From: an uncultured Roseibium sp.
GTDB taxonomy: Bacteria; Pseudomonadota; Alphaproteobacteria; Rhizobiales; Stappiaceae
Length of the DNA: 64,000 bases
Assembly: GCF_963669205.1 (NCBI RefSeq)
Contig: NZ_OY769915.1
Span: 408,001 to 472,000, forward strand
Reading direction: 5' to 3'
This document shows positions 53,559 through 62,286 of the stretch, piece by piece. The translations under genes and the position numbers were made by a program. The notes under the pieces were generated by a model. That model did no database searches. It had not been told where the DNA came from and saw only the letters and a list, made by a program, of their open reading frames with translations. Position 1 is the first letter of the stretch. The number at the start of each line of letters is the position of its first letter.

Positions 53559-54260
53559 ATGAAACATGCCCTGGTGACAGGCGGGACCCGCGGCATCGGC
53601 TTCGGGGTGGCGCAGACCCTGCTGGAAGACGGCTGGACCGTGACCGCAACCGGCGTGTCCGAGGCGGAAGTCGCCGCGTGCCCGCACATTGAAAATCTCG
53701 ACGCCGTCACTCTCGATGTCACGGATGACAGCGCCATCGCGGAGCTTGTCGGCACGTGCGACCGGCTGGACGGCCTGGTCAATTGTGCCGGCATCCTGAT
53801 GCGCGAGGCGGAATACGAGATCGAGACCTTCTGCAGGGTGATTGACGTCAATCTGACCGGCACAATGCGCATGTGCCTGGCGGCCAGACCGCTTCTGGAG
53901 GGTTCGGGCGGTGCGATCGTCAACACGGCCTCGATGCTCAGCTATTTCGGCGGCCCGCTGGTGCCCGCCTATTCCGCTTCCAAGGGCGGGGTCGCCCAGT
54001 TGACCAAAGCGCTGGCTGCGAAATGGGCGGAAGACGGGATCAGGGTCAACGCCGTTGCGCCCGGCTGGATCGAGACGGAAATGACCGCCGGTCTGCGCGA
54101 ACAGTCCGAGCGCGAGCGCACCATCCTCGGCCGCACGCCCATGGGGCGCTGGGGCCAGCCGCGGGAAGTGGGCGCGCTGGCCGCATGGCTGCTCAGTGAC
54201 AGGGCGAAATTCGTGACGGGTGCGGTCTACCCGGTGGATGGCGGCTATTCCGCCGTCTGA
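53559..54260 (+). CDS. SDR-family oxidoreductase
   Basis: The 233-residue classical SDR has LVTGGTRGIGFGVAQTL, NCAGILMR, a Ser in TASMLSYFGG and YSASKGGVAQLTK, all catalytic residues in place. GAVYPVDGGYSAV is the usual end. It is followed by a cupin gene 60 bases on. Substrate unknown; similar proteins oxidise sugar alcohols or hydroxy acids. Confidence 0.87.
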   Translation: MKHALVTGGTRGIGFGVAQTLLEDGWTVTATGVSEAEVAACPHIENLDAVTLDVTDDSAIAELVGTCDRLDGLVNCAGILMREAEYEIETFCRVIDVNLTGTMRMCLAARPLLEGSGGAIVNTASMLSYFGGPLVPAYSASKGGVAQLTKALAAKWAEDGIRVNAVAPGWIETEMTAGLREQSERERTILGRTPMGRWGQPREVGALAAWLLSDRAKFVTGAVYPVDGGYSAV

Positions 54261-54320
54261 CGGGGCACGGAACGGGCCAGGGACAGGGCCAGGAACAGCG
54301 AAAGAGGAGTGGAGCCAGGA

Positions 54321-54848
54321 ATGCCCTTGAACGAAAAAGACGAGAACCCGCGCATCCCGTATCAGCTGCCGTTTCCCAGGGATGCCCAGGCGGAGATCGT
54401 GGTGCCATCAGTGATCCCGGAGGATGAGCGCGTCTGGGTGCCCCAGGCGGACAATGTCTGGTTCCGCCCGCTTTGCCTCAACAGGAGCCAGGGCTACTGG
54501 GTCAATCTCTTGCGGGTGCGCAAGTCCGGCGTCCTCTCGCGCCACCGCCACCCCAACCCCGTGCATGGCTATGTCATCAAGGGCCGCTGGCACTATCTGG
54601 AGCATGACTGGGTCGCCGAGGCCGGCGGCTATGTCTACGAACCTCCGGGCGAAACCCACACGCTGGTCGTTCCGGACGACGTCGAGGAGATGATCACCCT
54701 CTTCCAGGTCAATGGCGTCATGTACTACGTCGACCCCTACGGCAAACCGCTCGGCTATGAAGACGTCTTCACCAAGATCGACATGTGCCGCCAGCACTAC
54801 ACCGCCGTCGGCCTCGGCGAGGATTACGTGGAGCAGTTTCTGCGGTGA
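54321..54848 (+). CDS. Cupin, 2,4'-dihydroxyacetophenone dioxygenase-like
   Basis: The 175-residue cupin has RHRHPNPVHGYVIKGRWHYLEHDW and YVYEPPGETHTLVV, giving the His/Glu metal site of the 2,4'-dihydroxyacetophenone dioxygenase family. That family cleaves an aromatic alpha-hydroxyketone with iron. Many genomic relatives have other or unknown jobs. The start is ATG 54321 (AGGA just upstream); GTG at 54309 is less likely. It pairs with the preceding SDR gene. Confidence 0.72.
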   Translation: MPLNEKDENPRIPYQLPFPRDAQAEIVVPSVIPEDERVWVPQADNVWFRPLCLNRSQGYWVNLLRVRKSGVLSRHRHPNPVHGYVIKGRWHYLEHDWVAEAGGYVYEPPGETHTLVVPDDVEEMITLFQVNGVMYYVDPYGKPLGYEDVFTKIDMCRQHYTAVGLGEDYVEQFLR

Positions 54849-54920
54849 AGGGGGGTTAGTATACGGGCTGAATACCGCGCGTTGAATGGCGGTGTGAGTG
54901 GGATGCAATAGCGGAGAAAT

Positions 54921-54997
<77 letters not shown>

Positions 54998-55416
54998 GTG
55001 CCATGCGCGCGAGCAAGGTGCGCGGTGGATAGAGCGTTCTGATACAAGATCCGGTTCGTGCGGGCAACGGCTTTTTGGGGATTCCGACAAGATATCATGT
55101 GGCGAAGGGGGGCGGGTGCGCAGCGGCGTGCGGCTTTGCCCAGCTTTACCCGGCTTCGCCCTGATTTGCCCAGGCCCGCCCTGACTGGCTCGGGCGCGAA
55201 GCAACTTGCAGCTTTTCGCGGGTTTGCTCGGATCTGCGCAAGGGAGCCTGGGTGCGCCGCGGCGCAGAGCTGTGCCCGGGTAGGCGCTCACGCGCGCAGT
55301 CTCGCCCGGATTTGCGCTCGCTTGCGCAAAAAATGCGTCCGGGGCAGCGTGTAGGGTGATAGGAACGGTGCGCCGGTGCGTATAGGGAGCACGACCGCTT
55401 CAGATACCGGATACCC
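54998..55416. other. Non-coding gap with degenerate GC-rich repeats
   Basis: These 419 bases lie between tRNA-Arg and the photolyase gene. About 55125-55345 contains irregular repetitions of a TTxGCCC/TTxCCCGG-type word (for example GCTTTGCCCAGC, TTTACCCGGC, ATTTGCCCAGGC). They have no fixed period, so they are not a CRISPR or a clear tandem array. No coding frame is convincing. Confidence 0.5.
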
Positions 55417-56973
55417 ATGACCCGAAAGACCGGCTGCCGACATCTCGTCCTGATCCTTGGCGACCAGCTGACACCCGCCATCTCGAGCCTTAGCAACGCC
55501 GATAGGGATCGTGACATTATCCTGATGGCCGAGGTGCACGAAGAGACGACCTATGTGCGCCACCACAAGAAGAAGATCGCCTTCCTGCTGGCGGCCATGC
55601 GCCATTTCGCGCAGGAGCTGCGCGAGGACGGCTGGCAGGTCGACTATGTCCGGCTGGACGATGGCGCCAACACGGGCAGTTTCCGCGGCGAGGTTGCGCG
55701 GGCCTGCGCCGCGTGGGCGCCCGAGGCCATTGTCGTCACCGAGCCGGGCGAGTGGCGGGTGCGCGCGGACATGGCATCCTGGCAGGCACTGACCGGTGTC
55801 CCGCTCGACCTGCGCGAAGACACGCGTTTCGTCATTTCCGAGGTCGGTTTCCGGGCCTGGGCAACCGGCCGCAGGCAATTGCGCATGGAGCATTTCTACC
55901 GGGAAATGCGCCGGAAGACCGGGCTCCTGATGGAGAACGGCAAGCCGGCCGGCGGCAAGTGGAACTATGACGCCGACAACCGCAAACCCGCCCGCGGGGA
56001 CCTGTTCATGCCGCAGCCGGCCCGTTTCGCACCCGATGACATCACGCGCGCGGTGCTGGAGCTGATCGATGCGCGTTTCAGCGATCACATCGGCACCCTC
56101 GAACCCTTCTGGTTCGCGGTCACGCGCAGCGACGCGGAGGCCGCCTTCGACACCTTCCTGGAAGAGGCGCTTGCCGGTTTCGGCACCTACCAGGACGCTA
56201 TGCTGACCGGGGAGAAATTCCTCTATCACTCGGTCATCTCCGCCTATCTCAATGCCGGCCTGCTGGACCCGCTCGATCTCTGCCGCAAGGTCGAAGCGGC
56301 GTACCGGCAGGGCAGGGCACCGCTCAATGCGGCGGAAGGCTACATCCGCCAGATCCTCGGCTGGCGCGAATATGTGCGTGGCATCTACTGGCTGAACATG
56401 CCGGACTATGCCGCCTCCAACGCCCTTGCCGCCTCCCGGCCGCTGCCCGGTTTCTACTGGACCGGCGACACCGGCATGCATTGCCTGTCCGAGGCGATCG
56501 GGCAGACGATCGGCGAGGCCTATGCGCACCACATCCAGCGGCTGATGATCACGGGCAATTTCGCCCTGCTGGCCGGCGTAGATCCGCACGAGGTTCATGA
56601 ATGGTATCTCGCCGTCTACGCCGATGCCTATGAATGGGTCGAACTGCCGAACACGATCGGCATGAGCCAGTTCGCCGATGGCGGCCTGCTTGCCTCCAAG
56701 CCCTATGCGTCCAGCGGCAACTACATCAACAAGATGTCGGACTATTGCGGGTCCTGCTCCTACGATGTCCGTCTGAAAACGGGCGAGAAGGCGTGTCCTT
56801 TCAACGCGCTCTACTGGGCATTCCTGGAGCGGAACCGGGAAGTCCTCTCGGGCAATCCGAGACTGGGTCAGCCCTATGCCACCTGGAACCGCATGGCCCC
56901 CGACAAGCAACAGGCGTATCGGGAGAGCGCGGCAAGGTTCCTGGAAAAGCTCGACCGGCAGGAGCGCGTCTGA
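55417..56973 (+). CDS. phrB: Iron-sulfur bacterial cryptochrome/(6-4) photolyase (PhrB type)
   Basis: The 518-residue protein is a member of the FeS-BCP group. It starts RHLVLILGDQLTP with the short photolyase N-domain, and has GYIRQILGWREYVRG and GNFALLAGVDP in the FAD domain. Near the C-terminus YCGSCSYDVRLK and EKACPFN give three of the four cluster cysteines seen in Agrobacterium PhrB. The group repairs (6-4) photoproducts with light using FAD and a lumazine antenna. Length matches (about 510). Confidence 0.93.
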   Translation: MTRKTGCRHLVLILGDQLTPAISSLSNADRDRDIILMAEVHEETTYVRHHKKKIAFLLAAMRHFAQELREDGWQVDYVRLDDGANTGSFRGEVARACAAWAPEAIVVTEPGEWRVRADMASWQALTGVPLDLREDTRFVISEVGFRAWATGRRQLRMEHFYREMRRKTGLLMENGKPAGGKWNYDADNRKPARGDLFMPQPARFAPDDITRAVLELIDARFSDHIGTLEPFWFAVTRSDAEAAFDTFLEEALAGFGTYQDAMLTGEKFLYHSVISAYLNAGLLDPLDLCRKVEAAYRQGRAPLNAAEGYIRQILGWREYVRGIYWLNMPDYAASNALAASRPLPGFYWTGDTGMHCLSEAIGQTIGEAYAHHIQRLMITGNFALLAGVDPHEVHEWYLAVYADAYEWVELPNTIGMSQFADGGLLASKPYASSGNYINKMSDYCGSCSYDVRLKTGEKACPFNALYWAFLERNREVLSGNPRLGQPYATWNRMAPDKQQAYRESAARFLEKLDRQERV

Positions 56974-57331
56974 ACACCCGCGTCACGGGCCTGACAGGAC
57001 ATGCCCGGCGAGGCGGTGAAACGGCGTTTGACCGGCCGATATTAACGGCTGACAAAAAAAACGCGCAGCCAAGAGACTGCGCGAATAAAGTTACTGTGCA
57101 CGTGGCCCCATCGACCACGGCGGCAACTCTAGCGATATCTCCATGTAATGTCATTACCGTAAAATATTTTATTTTTTGATTCACTCTAATGCGACTGATC
57201 GTTATTCATACTGAGTCACGCCACGATGCGCGTTGTTCGGGAAAAAGACGCCGGTTTTCATGATCATAGCGGTGGCGCGGAGGCGAATCCGCAGCCGTGT
57301 GGAAGCGGCAGAGCCGGCACCCAATCAAAAA
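56974..57331. other. Convergent intergenic region with a terminator
   Basis: These 358 bases separate convergent genes. The minus-strand terminator at 57054-57083 is described apart. The rest is non-coding by eye, with an A/T-rich stretch around 57150-57180. Confidence 0.5.
57054..57083 (-). terminator. Rho-independent terminator (minus strand)
   Basis: On the minus strand CGCGCAG and CTGCGCG pair around an eight-base loop and are followed by eight T residues. It ends the leftward rlpA-like transcript about 250 bases after its stop codon. Confidence 0.8.
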
Positions 57332-57748
57332 TTATTGGCATTTCTGCGTATGGTTTGCACTACGCGGCGTGTCGGCATTGGTCACATGCACCTTCGTGAT
57401 GCCCTTGTTGACGAAACCGAGCTGTCTGGCGGCTGCCAGGGTAACGTCGATCACGCGGCCTTTCGCAAAGGGCCCCCGGTCGTTGATCCGGACTGTAACG
57501 GTCTTGCCGTTCGACAGGTTGGTCACGTCGACAAGGGTGCCGAACGGCAACGTCCTGTGGGCAGCGGTCAGGCCCTGAGGATTGGCCCGCTCGCCGCTGG
57601 CCGTGGTCCCGCCGAGCTTGTACCAGGACGCTTTTCCGCATTGCTGAAAGCTGCTGTTTGCCTGTGTGGCGGCCGGAATGAGAAGCATCGGAAGGCAGAC
57701 GCTCAGCGCGAAAACCGGGCGGAGCACCCGTGCAGAAATGGTTAACAT
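57332..57748 (-). CDS. RlpA-like secreted double-psi beta-barrel protein
   Basis: The 138-residue protein has a signal peptide (LRPVFALSVCLPMLLIPAATQA) and then the RlpA domain: KASWYKLGGTTASGE, LTAAHRTLPFGTLVDVTNL and RINDRGPFAKGRVIDVTLAAA. The Asp and His of RlpA lytic transglycosylases are present. It lacks a SPOR domain and a lipobox, so it is a short free form. The ATG at 57748 has GAGG upstream. Confidence 0.87.
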   Translation of the reverse strand: MLTISARVLRPVFALSVCLPMLLIPAATQANSSFQQCGKASWYKLGGTTASGERANPQGLTAAHRTLPFGTLVDVTNLSNGKTVTVRINDRGPFAKGRVIDVTLAAARQLGFVNKGITKVHVTNADTPRSANHTQKCQ

Positions 57749-57848
57749 GACAAACCTCGTCCTGTGGCCGGCAGTTTTTTTACGAATTGGTAAATCGGCG
57801 TTTCTGGCCATTAGCCGGGTGCCCTTACGGCACAGGCATGATCAAAAT

Positions 57849-58014
57849 AAGGCAAATTCAGCAATTTAGGATAATAAGAGTAGAGAGAAATATAAATTTG
57901 AAATAAATTTGAAAGTTATTGGTAAAATTAATATTAACCATAAAATTTTTAAGACCTGTGAGTTATTTTGCTTGCCGGATTTTTACAGTTAAACTGTGGT
58001 AACAATTTTCAGGG
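57849..58014. promoter_or_regulatory. AT-rich leader of the GGDEF gene
   Basis: An unusually AT-rich tract for this genome precedes the diguanylate cyclase gene. It contains a perfect tandem 11-mer, ATAAATTTGAA at 57892-57902 and 57903-57913, and the palindrome TTAATATTAA near 57930. It likely carries the promoter and a binding site for a nucleoid protein or regulator. Confidence 0.45.
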
Positions 58015-60189
58015 GTGACGCATGAGTATTTCAAACGGCGTCAGTTAAAAAGACTTTGTCGAAAGGGTTGTCTGGTGCAAATCAGCCATCGGTTGGCGGC
58101 TGATCGGGGAGATCACTCCGGTCTGACGCAGAGCAATATATTGTCTGCCTTTCACACTTCCCTGCTGGAAGTGCTGCCCTTCGCTGCTGCCTATGTCGCC
58201 AGGGATGGTGGCATTCTGGCCTGCAACGGTGTGTTTGAAAACGCTCTCCAATTGCGGGGTCTTGCGCGCGTTCCCGTCCGGTTTCAGGAAGTCTTGTCCG
58301 ACGAAAGCTGGAAGCGGTTCGAGCGTGTCCTGTTGGCTGCCTTTGGCGGTGTTCCCGCGGAGGTGAGCGGTGAGATACGGCTCACGTCCGGTGACGCGTT
58401 TTGCCGTCACTTCATGTGCACCTCCCGCGTTCTGCTGCAGAAAGGCTGCGAGGCGGTCCTGGTGCAGTTCGGGGCGGAAACCGGCGTTCAGGAACAGGAA
58501 ATGGCAATCGTTGAGGCCCAAAGACAAGATGACAGGGACCACAGGACCGCGTTCGCGCGGCACATGTCGGACAGCCGGGTTCTTGAACACTTTCCCGATG
58601 AAATACTCTACTTTGACGGCTCCGAGAGCCATGCGGACATGGCGCTGACGCTGCTTGAGAAGACAGGCGGCGCTCAAGACGCAGACGGACTGACGCGAAC
58701 GCTTGAAGAGGCAAGGCAGTCCCTGCCGCAGACCCTGCACATTCCGGAGGCCTGTGCCTCGGCACGCGAGGCCGGAACCGGTGGATCGCGCGTCAGCGAG
58801 GTCAGGCTGGTCGCCTTGCCGCGCGACCACGAGGGCAAACCGGACGGGAATCCGTGCATGGCCATTGTCAGGCGAAACGTCGACAATCCGGCGGAGATCG
58901 CAGAGAACAAGCGTCTTGCATACGAAGACCCTCTGACGGGGCTGGAAAACAGGCGGGCTTTCACGAGGGCCTTGAAGCGCGAATTGGAACGCATGCCATC
59001 CGACGGGGAATCCGGGCTCGCGGTCTATTACATCGATCTCGACGAATTCAAGAAGGTCAATGACCTGGGGGGGCATGATGCCGGCGACGACATGCTGTTG
59101 CGCGTTGCCTCCTGTCTGAAGCTGGCACTTGGCGATTTCGGAACGGTTGCAAGGATCGGTGGTGACGAGTTCGCCGCGATGCTTCCGGTCACAAGCCGGG
59201 AAACCGCCCACGAATATGCGGAGAAGATCCTCGAAGGCTTCGGACGGATAAGGCTCGAAATCAAGGAGCGCGTTTTCACGATTTCAGGCTCCGTCGGCGT
59301 GGCTTATGCCGACGCGGCGATGCATCGCAAGTACACCGATGCCAATGCCCTGCTGGGGCTTGCAGACACGGCTTGCCTGCGCGGCAAGCGGAGCGGCGGG
59401 AGATCGGTTCAACTGCACGGGGTGGGCGCGGAAGATGATCCGGCGCATCTTGAAGAGAACGACAACCTGCCAGAGGCGGAAAGTTTCTGCGGCAAGGAGC
59501 TGACGCTCTATGCCATGCCGATCGTGTCGCTCAACAACAATGAAACCTGTGGTCACGAGGTCCTGCTGCGGCTCCAGGGCGACCGGGCGAAGGGACTTTC
59601 GTCTCGCGCCTGGATTTCGGCGGCCGAACGTTCCGGCTTCATTGCCCAGGTCGATGCCTGGACCCTCGACAGGGTACTGGACGCAGCCGAGCGCAATGCC
59701 AACAGATCCCTGCTGACGATGAATGTCTCGGCGGAATCGGCGCGTGATCCCGGTTTCCGCGACAGCCTGCACAACCGGCTGTCGGTCAATCCGCTGCTCG
59801 CCTCACGCCTGTGCCTCGAAATTGCGGAAAAGGATTTCCTGCGCGAACCGTCGACCGTCGAATCCTTCTTCGGTTTCGTCTCCGAGTTCGGGTGTCAGAC
59901 GGCGATCGACGACTTTGCCGGTCACTGGCCGGTTCTGTCACGCCTGCCGGGCATGCGGGTGGAGTGGCTGAAGCTGGAAGCGGGCCTGACACGGCAGGTG
60001 CTGCGGGAGCCCGCAAGGGCGGAGATCCTGCGCGGCCTGATCGGCGCGGCGCGCAATCTGGGGATGAAGGTAATCGCAAAACATATCGAATCGCCCGCCC
60101 AGGCCGATCTGCTTCGCACGCTGGACATCGAGGCGGCGCAGGGTTTCCACTTCGGACGTCCCGCGCCCTGGATCGAGATCCGCTCCTGA
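58015..60189 (+). CDS. GGDEF/EAL-domain protein with degenerate EAL
   Basis: The 724-residue protein has a PAS-like N-terminal half with no visible membrane helix. A GGDEF domain follows from about 300, with an intact RIGGDEFAAM (GGDEF at 382-386) and YEDPLTGLENRRAF. The EAL-like domain (490-724) keeps HEVLLRL (E515), MNVSAES, LEIAEKDF, DDFAG (632-633) and LKLEAG. The AEGVE motif reads AKHIE, with Lys689 for the first Glu. It can probably make c-di-GMP; breakdown is doubtful. Start GTG 58015, or GTG 58075 after AAAGGG. Confidence 0.85.
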   Translation: MTHEYFKRRQLKRLCRKGCLVQISHRLAADRGDHSGLTQSNILSAFHTSLLEVLPFAAAYVARDGGILACNGVFENALQLRGLARVPVRFQEVLSDESWKRFERVLLAAFGGVPAEVSGEIRLTSGDAFCRHFMCTSRVLLQKGCEAVLVQFGAETGVQEQEMAIVEAQRQDDRDHRTAFARHMSDSRVLEHFPDEILYFDGSESHADMALTLLEKTGGAQDADGLTRTLEEARQSLPQTLHIPEACASAREAGTGGSRVSEVRLVALPRDHEGKPDGNPCMAIVRRNVDNPAEIAENKRLAYEDPLTGLENRRAFTRALKRELERMPSDGESGLAVYYIDLDEFKKVNDLGGHDAGDDMLLRVASCLKLALGDFGTVARIGGDEFAAMLPVTSRETAHEYAEKILEGFGRIRLEIKERVFTISGSVGVAYADAAMHRKYTDANALLGLADTACLRGKRSGGRSVQLHGVGAEDDPAHLEENDNLPEAESFCGKELTLYAMPIVSLNNNETCGHEVLLRLQGDRAKGLSSRAWISAAERSGFIAQVDAWTLDRVLDAAERNANRSLLTMNVSAESARDPGFRDSLHNRLSVNPLLASRLCLEIAEKDFLREPSTVESFFGFVSEFGCQTAIDDFAGHWPVLSRLPGMRVEWLKLEAGLTRQVLREPARAEILRGLIGAARNLGMKVIAKHIESPAQADLLRTLDIEAAQGFHFGRPAPWIEIRS

Positions 60190-60428
60190 TTTGTGCTGCG
60201 GCGGCACAAGTGCTGCAATTTTTCTTGCTGCGCCGATGCCGCGGCCATGCGGCTTCTACCTCGATTTTCCGCCGAGCATTTTTTTAATGACCACTTGGCT
60301 CTGGCGCAGCGCCAGGCTGAAAGGCCGCCAAACTTCCTTGGGAATACTGTTGGCATGTGTGCAGATTTCAATCGTGTGAAAACCCCTTTACCGGTTGCGA
60401 TGGGTTTGTGTTGTGAGCCGGGGCGAGC

Positions 60429-61223
60429 ATGCCGGAAAACCTTTGCAAACGCTCGGAGTTCATCGTCTCGTGCAATGAGAGGGTGACCCGTCTGGAAACG
60501 CCGAGCGAGCTGTATTCCCTGCTGAAGGAAACGGCGACTGCGCTCGGCTTCGCCAACGCCGGCGTGGTTTTCCTGCCGGATCGGCAGGACCGCCGGATCC
60601 GGTCCGCATTCGTTGCAACAAACGTGTCTTCCGGCCTCGTTGCGGAGTATGACCGTTGCAGGTTTCTCGAAAGCAGCGTGATCATGTCGGCTTTGCGCAC
60701 GGACAGGAAACCGGTTGAATACGACGTTGAGCATCTGCCGCTGCAGCGCTCGGAGGAACAGACAGCCGTGATCCGGGAGCTCTTCGTCCGGCACAAGGTG
60801 CCGCGCGGGGTCTTCCTGCCGTGCTACGACCATGTCGGCAGAAAAGGGGCAATCGCCTTCATGGGCGAACGGCCGCTGCCGACAAGCGGGGAAACGGCGA
60901 TGCTGCATCTCCTGTGCCACTATGCATTCGGGCACCTCCACCTGCTTCTTTCGGCCTCGCAGCGCACGAAGGAGCTGACACCCCGCGAAATCGAATGCGT
61001 CGAGCTCGCTGCCCTCGGCAAGACAAATCTCGAATGCGGGCTGATCCTGGGCGTCTCCGAAACCACGATCGCCGGGTATTTTTCTTCCATTTCGAGAAAA
61101 CTGAACGCCGCCAACAAGACCCACATCGTCGCGCTCGCCTTTGAACGCGGGCTGATCGCGCCAAAGGGAAAGGAAGCGAAAGCCCGTCTCAAGGCGCACC
61201 TTCCCGAGGGCAACCTGACCTGA
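60429..61223 (+). CDS. LuxR-family regulator with autoinducer-binding-like domain
   Basis: The 264-residue protein has a GAF-like N-terminal domain with the layout of LuxR autoinducer-binding domains. A C-terminal LuxR helix-turn-helix follows (LTPREIECVELAALGKTN, then LGVSETTIAGYFSSISRKLNA, about 180-225). The classic acyl-homoserine-lactone Trp/Tyr residues are not obvious. No luxI gene is in the window, so it is a solo or distant-partner regulator. It lies 239 bases after the GGDEF gene. Confidence 0.82.
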   Translation: MPENLCKRSEFIVSCNERVTRLETPSELYSLLKETATALGFANAGVVFLPDRQDRRIRSAFVATNVSSGLVAEYDRCRFLESSVIMSALRTDRKPVEYDVEHLPLQRSEEQTAVIRELFVRHKVPRGVFLPCYDHVGRKGAIAFMGERPLPTSGETAMLHLLCHYAFGHLHLLLSASQRTKELTPREIECVELAALGKTNLECGLILGVSETTIAGYFSSISRKLNAANKTHIVALAFERGLIAPKGKEAKARLKAHLPEGNLT

Positions 61224-61557
61224 TCGGCCACAGGTCTTGAGACGGGGCCATCCAGGCCTCAAACAGCGGCGCGGCGGATCGCAGGGCGCACTTGAGCCCT
61301 GGGACAGCGTATCGGCGAGCCATGCCCCGGAGCAGCGTCAATTGAGTGCTGCCGGCCCAGCCGACCCATATTCAACCAGGTAAGTCAATCACTTAAACGC
61401 TAATTTGTTCGCGGCAAAAGACTCGCGAACATGCGCGCACGCCCTTGCGCTCGACGGAAGCATCGATTTGAATTTCAAACTTTGTCAGACATAATGTTTA
61501 CAATGTCAGACAAAGTGATATGGTTCGGCCGGTCAAAGGAAAGGTCGACATCGGTCC
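61224..61557. promoter_or_regulatory. Intergenic region with two FadR-type operator copies
   Basis: These 334 bases precede the GntR-family gene and hold its promoter. TGTCAGACA occurs twice, at 61483-61491 and 61504-61512, each in an inverted-repeat setting with ACTTTGTC on the left and GACAAAGT on the right. The rest is non-coding. Confidence 0.6.
61483..61512. promoter_or_regulatory. Double GntR/FadR-type operator
   Basis: Two copies of the palindromic TGTC-A-GACA are centred 21 bp apart (61487 and 61508), two helical turns. The half-sites fit the T.GT...AC.A pattern of FadR-type GntR regulators. They lie 46 bp before the regulator gene, so autoregulation and control of the downstream operon are likely. 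Confidence 0.65.
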
Positions 61558-62286
61558 ATGGCGGAAAAAGCCCCGACAAAGAAACGCGCTCCCGAAGATG
61601 AGACAGCTGAAGAGCCGCGTGATGTGCCCCACGCGCTGATCAGGCTGATCGAGGATGAAGGCCTCCAGGTCGGTGACCGGCTGCCGCCGGAGTTGGACCT
61701 GGTGCGGCGTCTCGGCTTTGGCAGGTCGACCATTCGCGAAACCCTGAAGACCTGGGAAAGCATGGGAGTCGTCAGCCGGAACAAGGGAGCCGGGACCAGG
61801 CTGATCGGCGAAATGTCCAGGAATACCCTGCGGGTGGCACTGACGATCAAGCATGAGGCAGAAAGCCTGATCCGGATGCAACAGGTCCGCCGTCCGCTCG
61901 AGATCGAGGCCGTTCGCCTGGCGACGCGGCTTGCGACGCCGGACCAGCGCCGCGTCATCAATGCGCGCGCGGCCGAACTCATCGCCGTTTACGAGGCCGG
62001 CGAAGACTGGCGCCCCGCCGACCATCGCTTCCACAAGGCGATCCACGCCGCGACCGGAAACCCGCTCTTCGAACAGATCATCGACCAGATCCTGAAGTGC
62101 TTTCACGACATCTACGAAACGCCTTTCGGAAAGCCGCATCTGGGCCAGGATTCCATCCCGCTGCACAGGCCCCTGGCCGACGCCGTCATTGCCGGGGACG
62201 AGGACAAGGCGGTCGAGTTCACGGAGCAGATCATCGACATGGTGTGCGCTGAAACCCTGAAGATCGCCGAGGCATGCAATGACTGA
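61558..62286 (+). CDS. GntR-family (FadR subfamily) transcriptional regulator
   Basis: The 242-residue protein has an N-terminal winged helix (LIEDEGLQVGDRLPPELDLVRRLGFGRSTIRETLKTWESMGVV, quoted here in part as GDRLPPELDL and GRSTIRETLK). Its C-terminal FCD domain has the metal-binding Asp/His residues (ADHRFHKAIHAATGNPLF, HRPLADAVIAGDEDKAVE). FadR-type regulators sense small carboxylic acids or sugars. It overlaps the PLP-enzyme gene by eight bases, so it controls its own operon. Confidence 0.88.
   Translation: MAEKAPTKKRAPEDETAEEPRDVPHALIRLIEDEGLQVGDRLPPELDLVRRLGFGRSTIRETLKTWESMGVVSRNKGAGTRLIGEMSRNTLRVALTIKHEAESLIRMQQVRRPLEIEAVRLATRLATPDQRRVINARAAELIAVYEAGEDWRPADHRFHKAIHAATGNPLFEQIIDQILKCFHDIYETPFGKPHLGQDSIPLHRPLADAVIAGDEDKAVEFTEQIIDMVCAETLKIAEACND

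Noticed and set aside
55125..55345. Possible CRISPR array
   Set aside because: Repeats are imperfect, have no constant spacing and no unique spacers; no cas gene is present.
55288..56910. 540-codon open frame opposite the photolyase gene
   Set aside because: Shadow of phrB, which has cluster cysteines and the FAD-domain motifs on the other strand.
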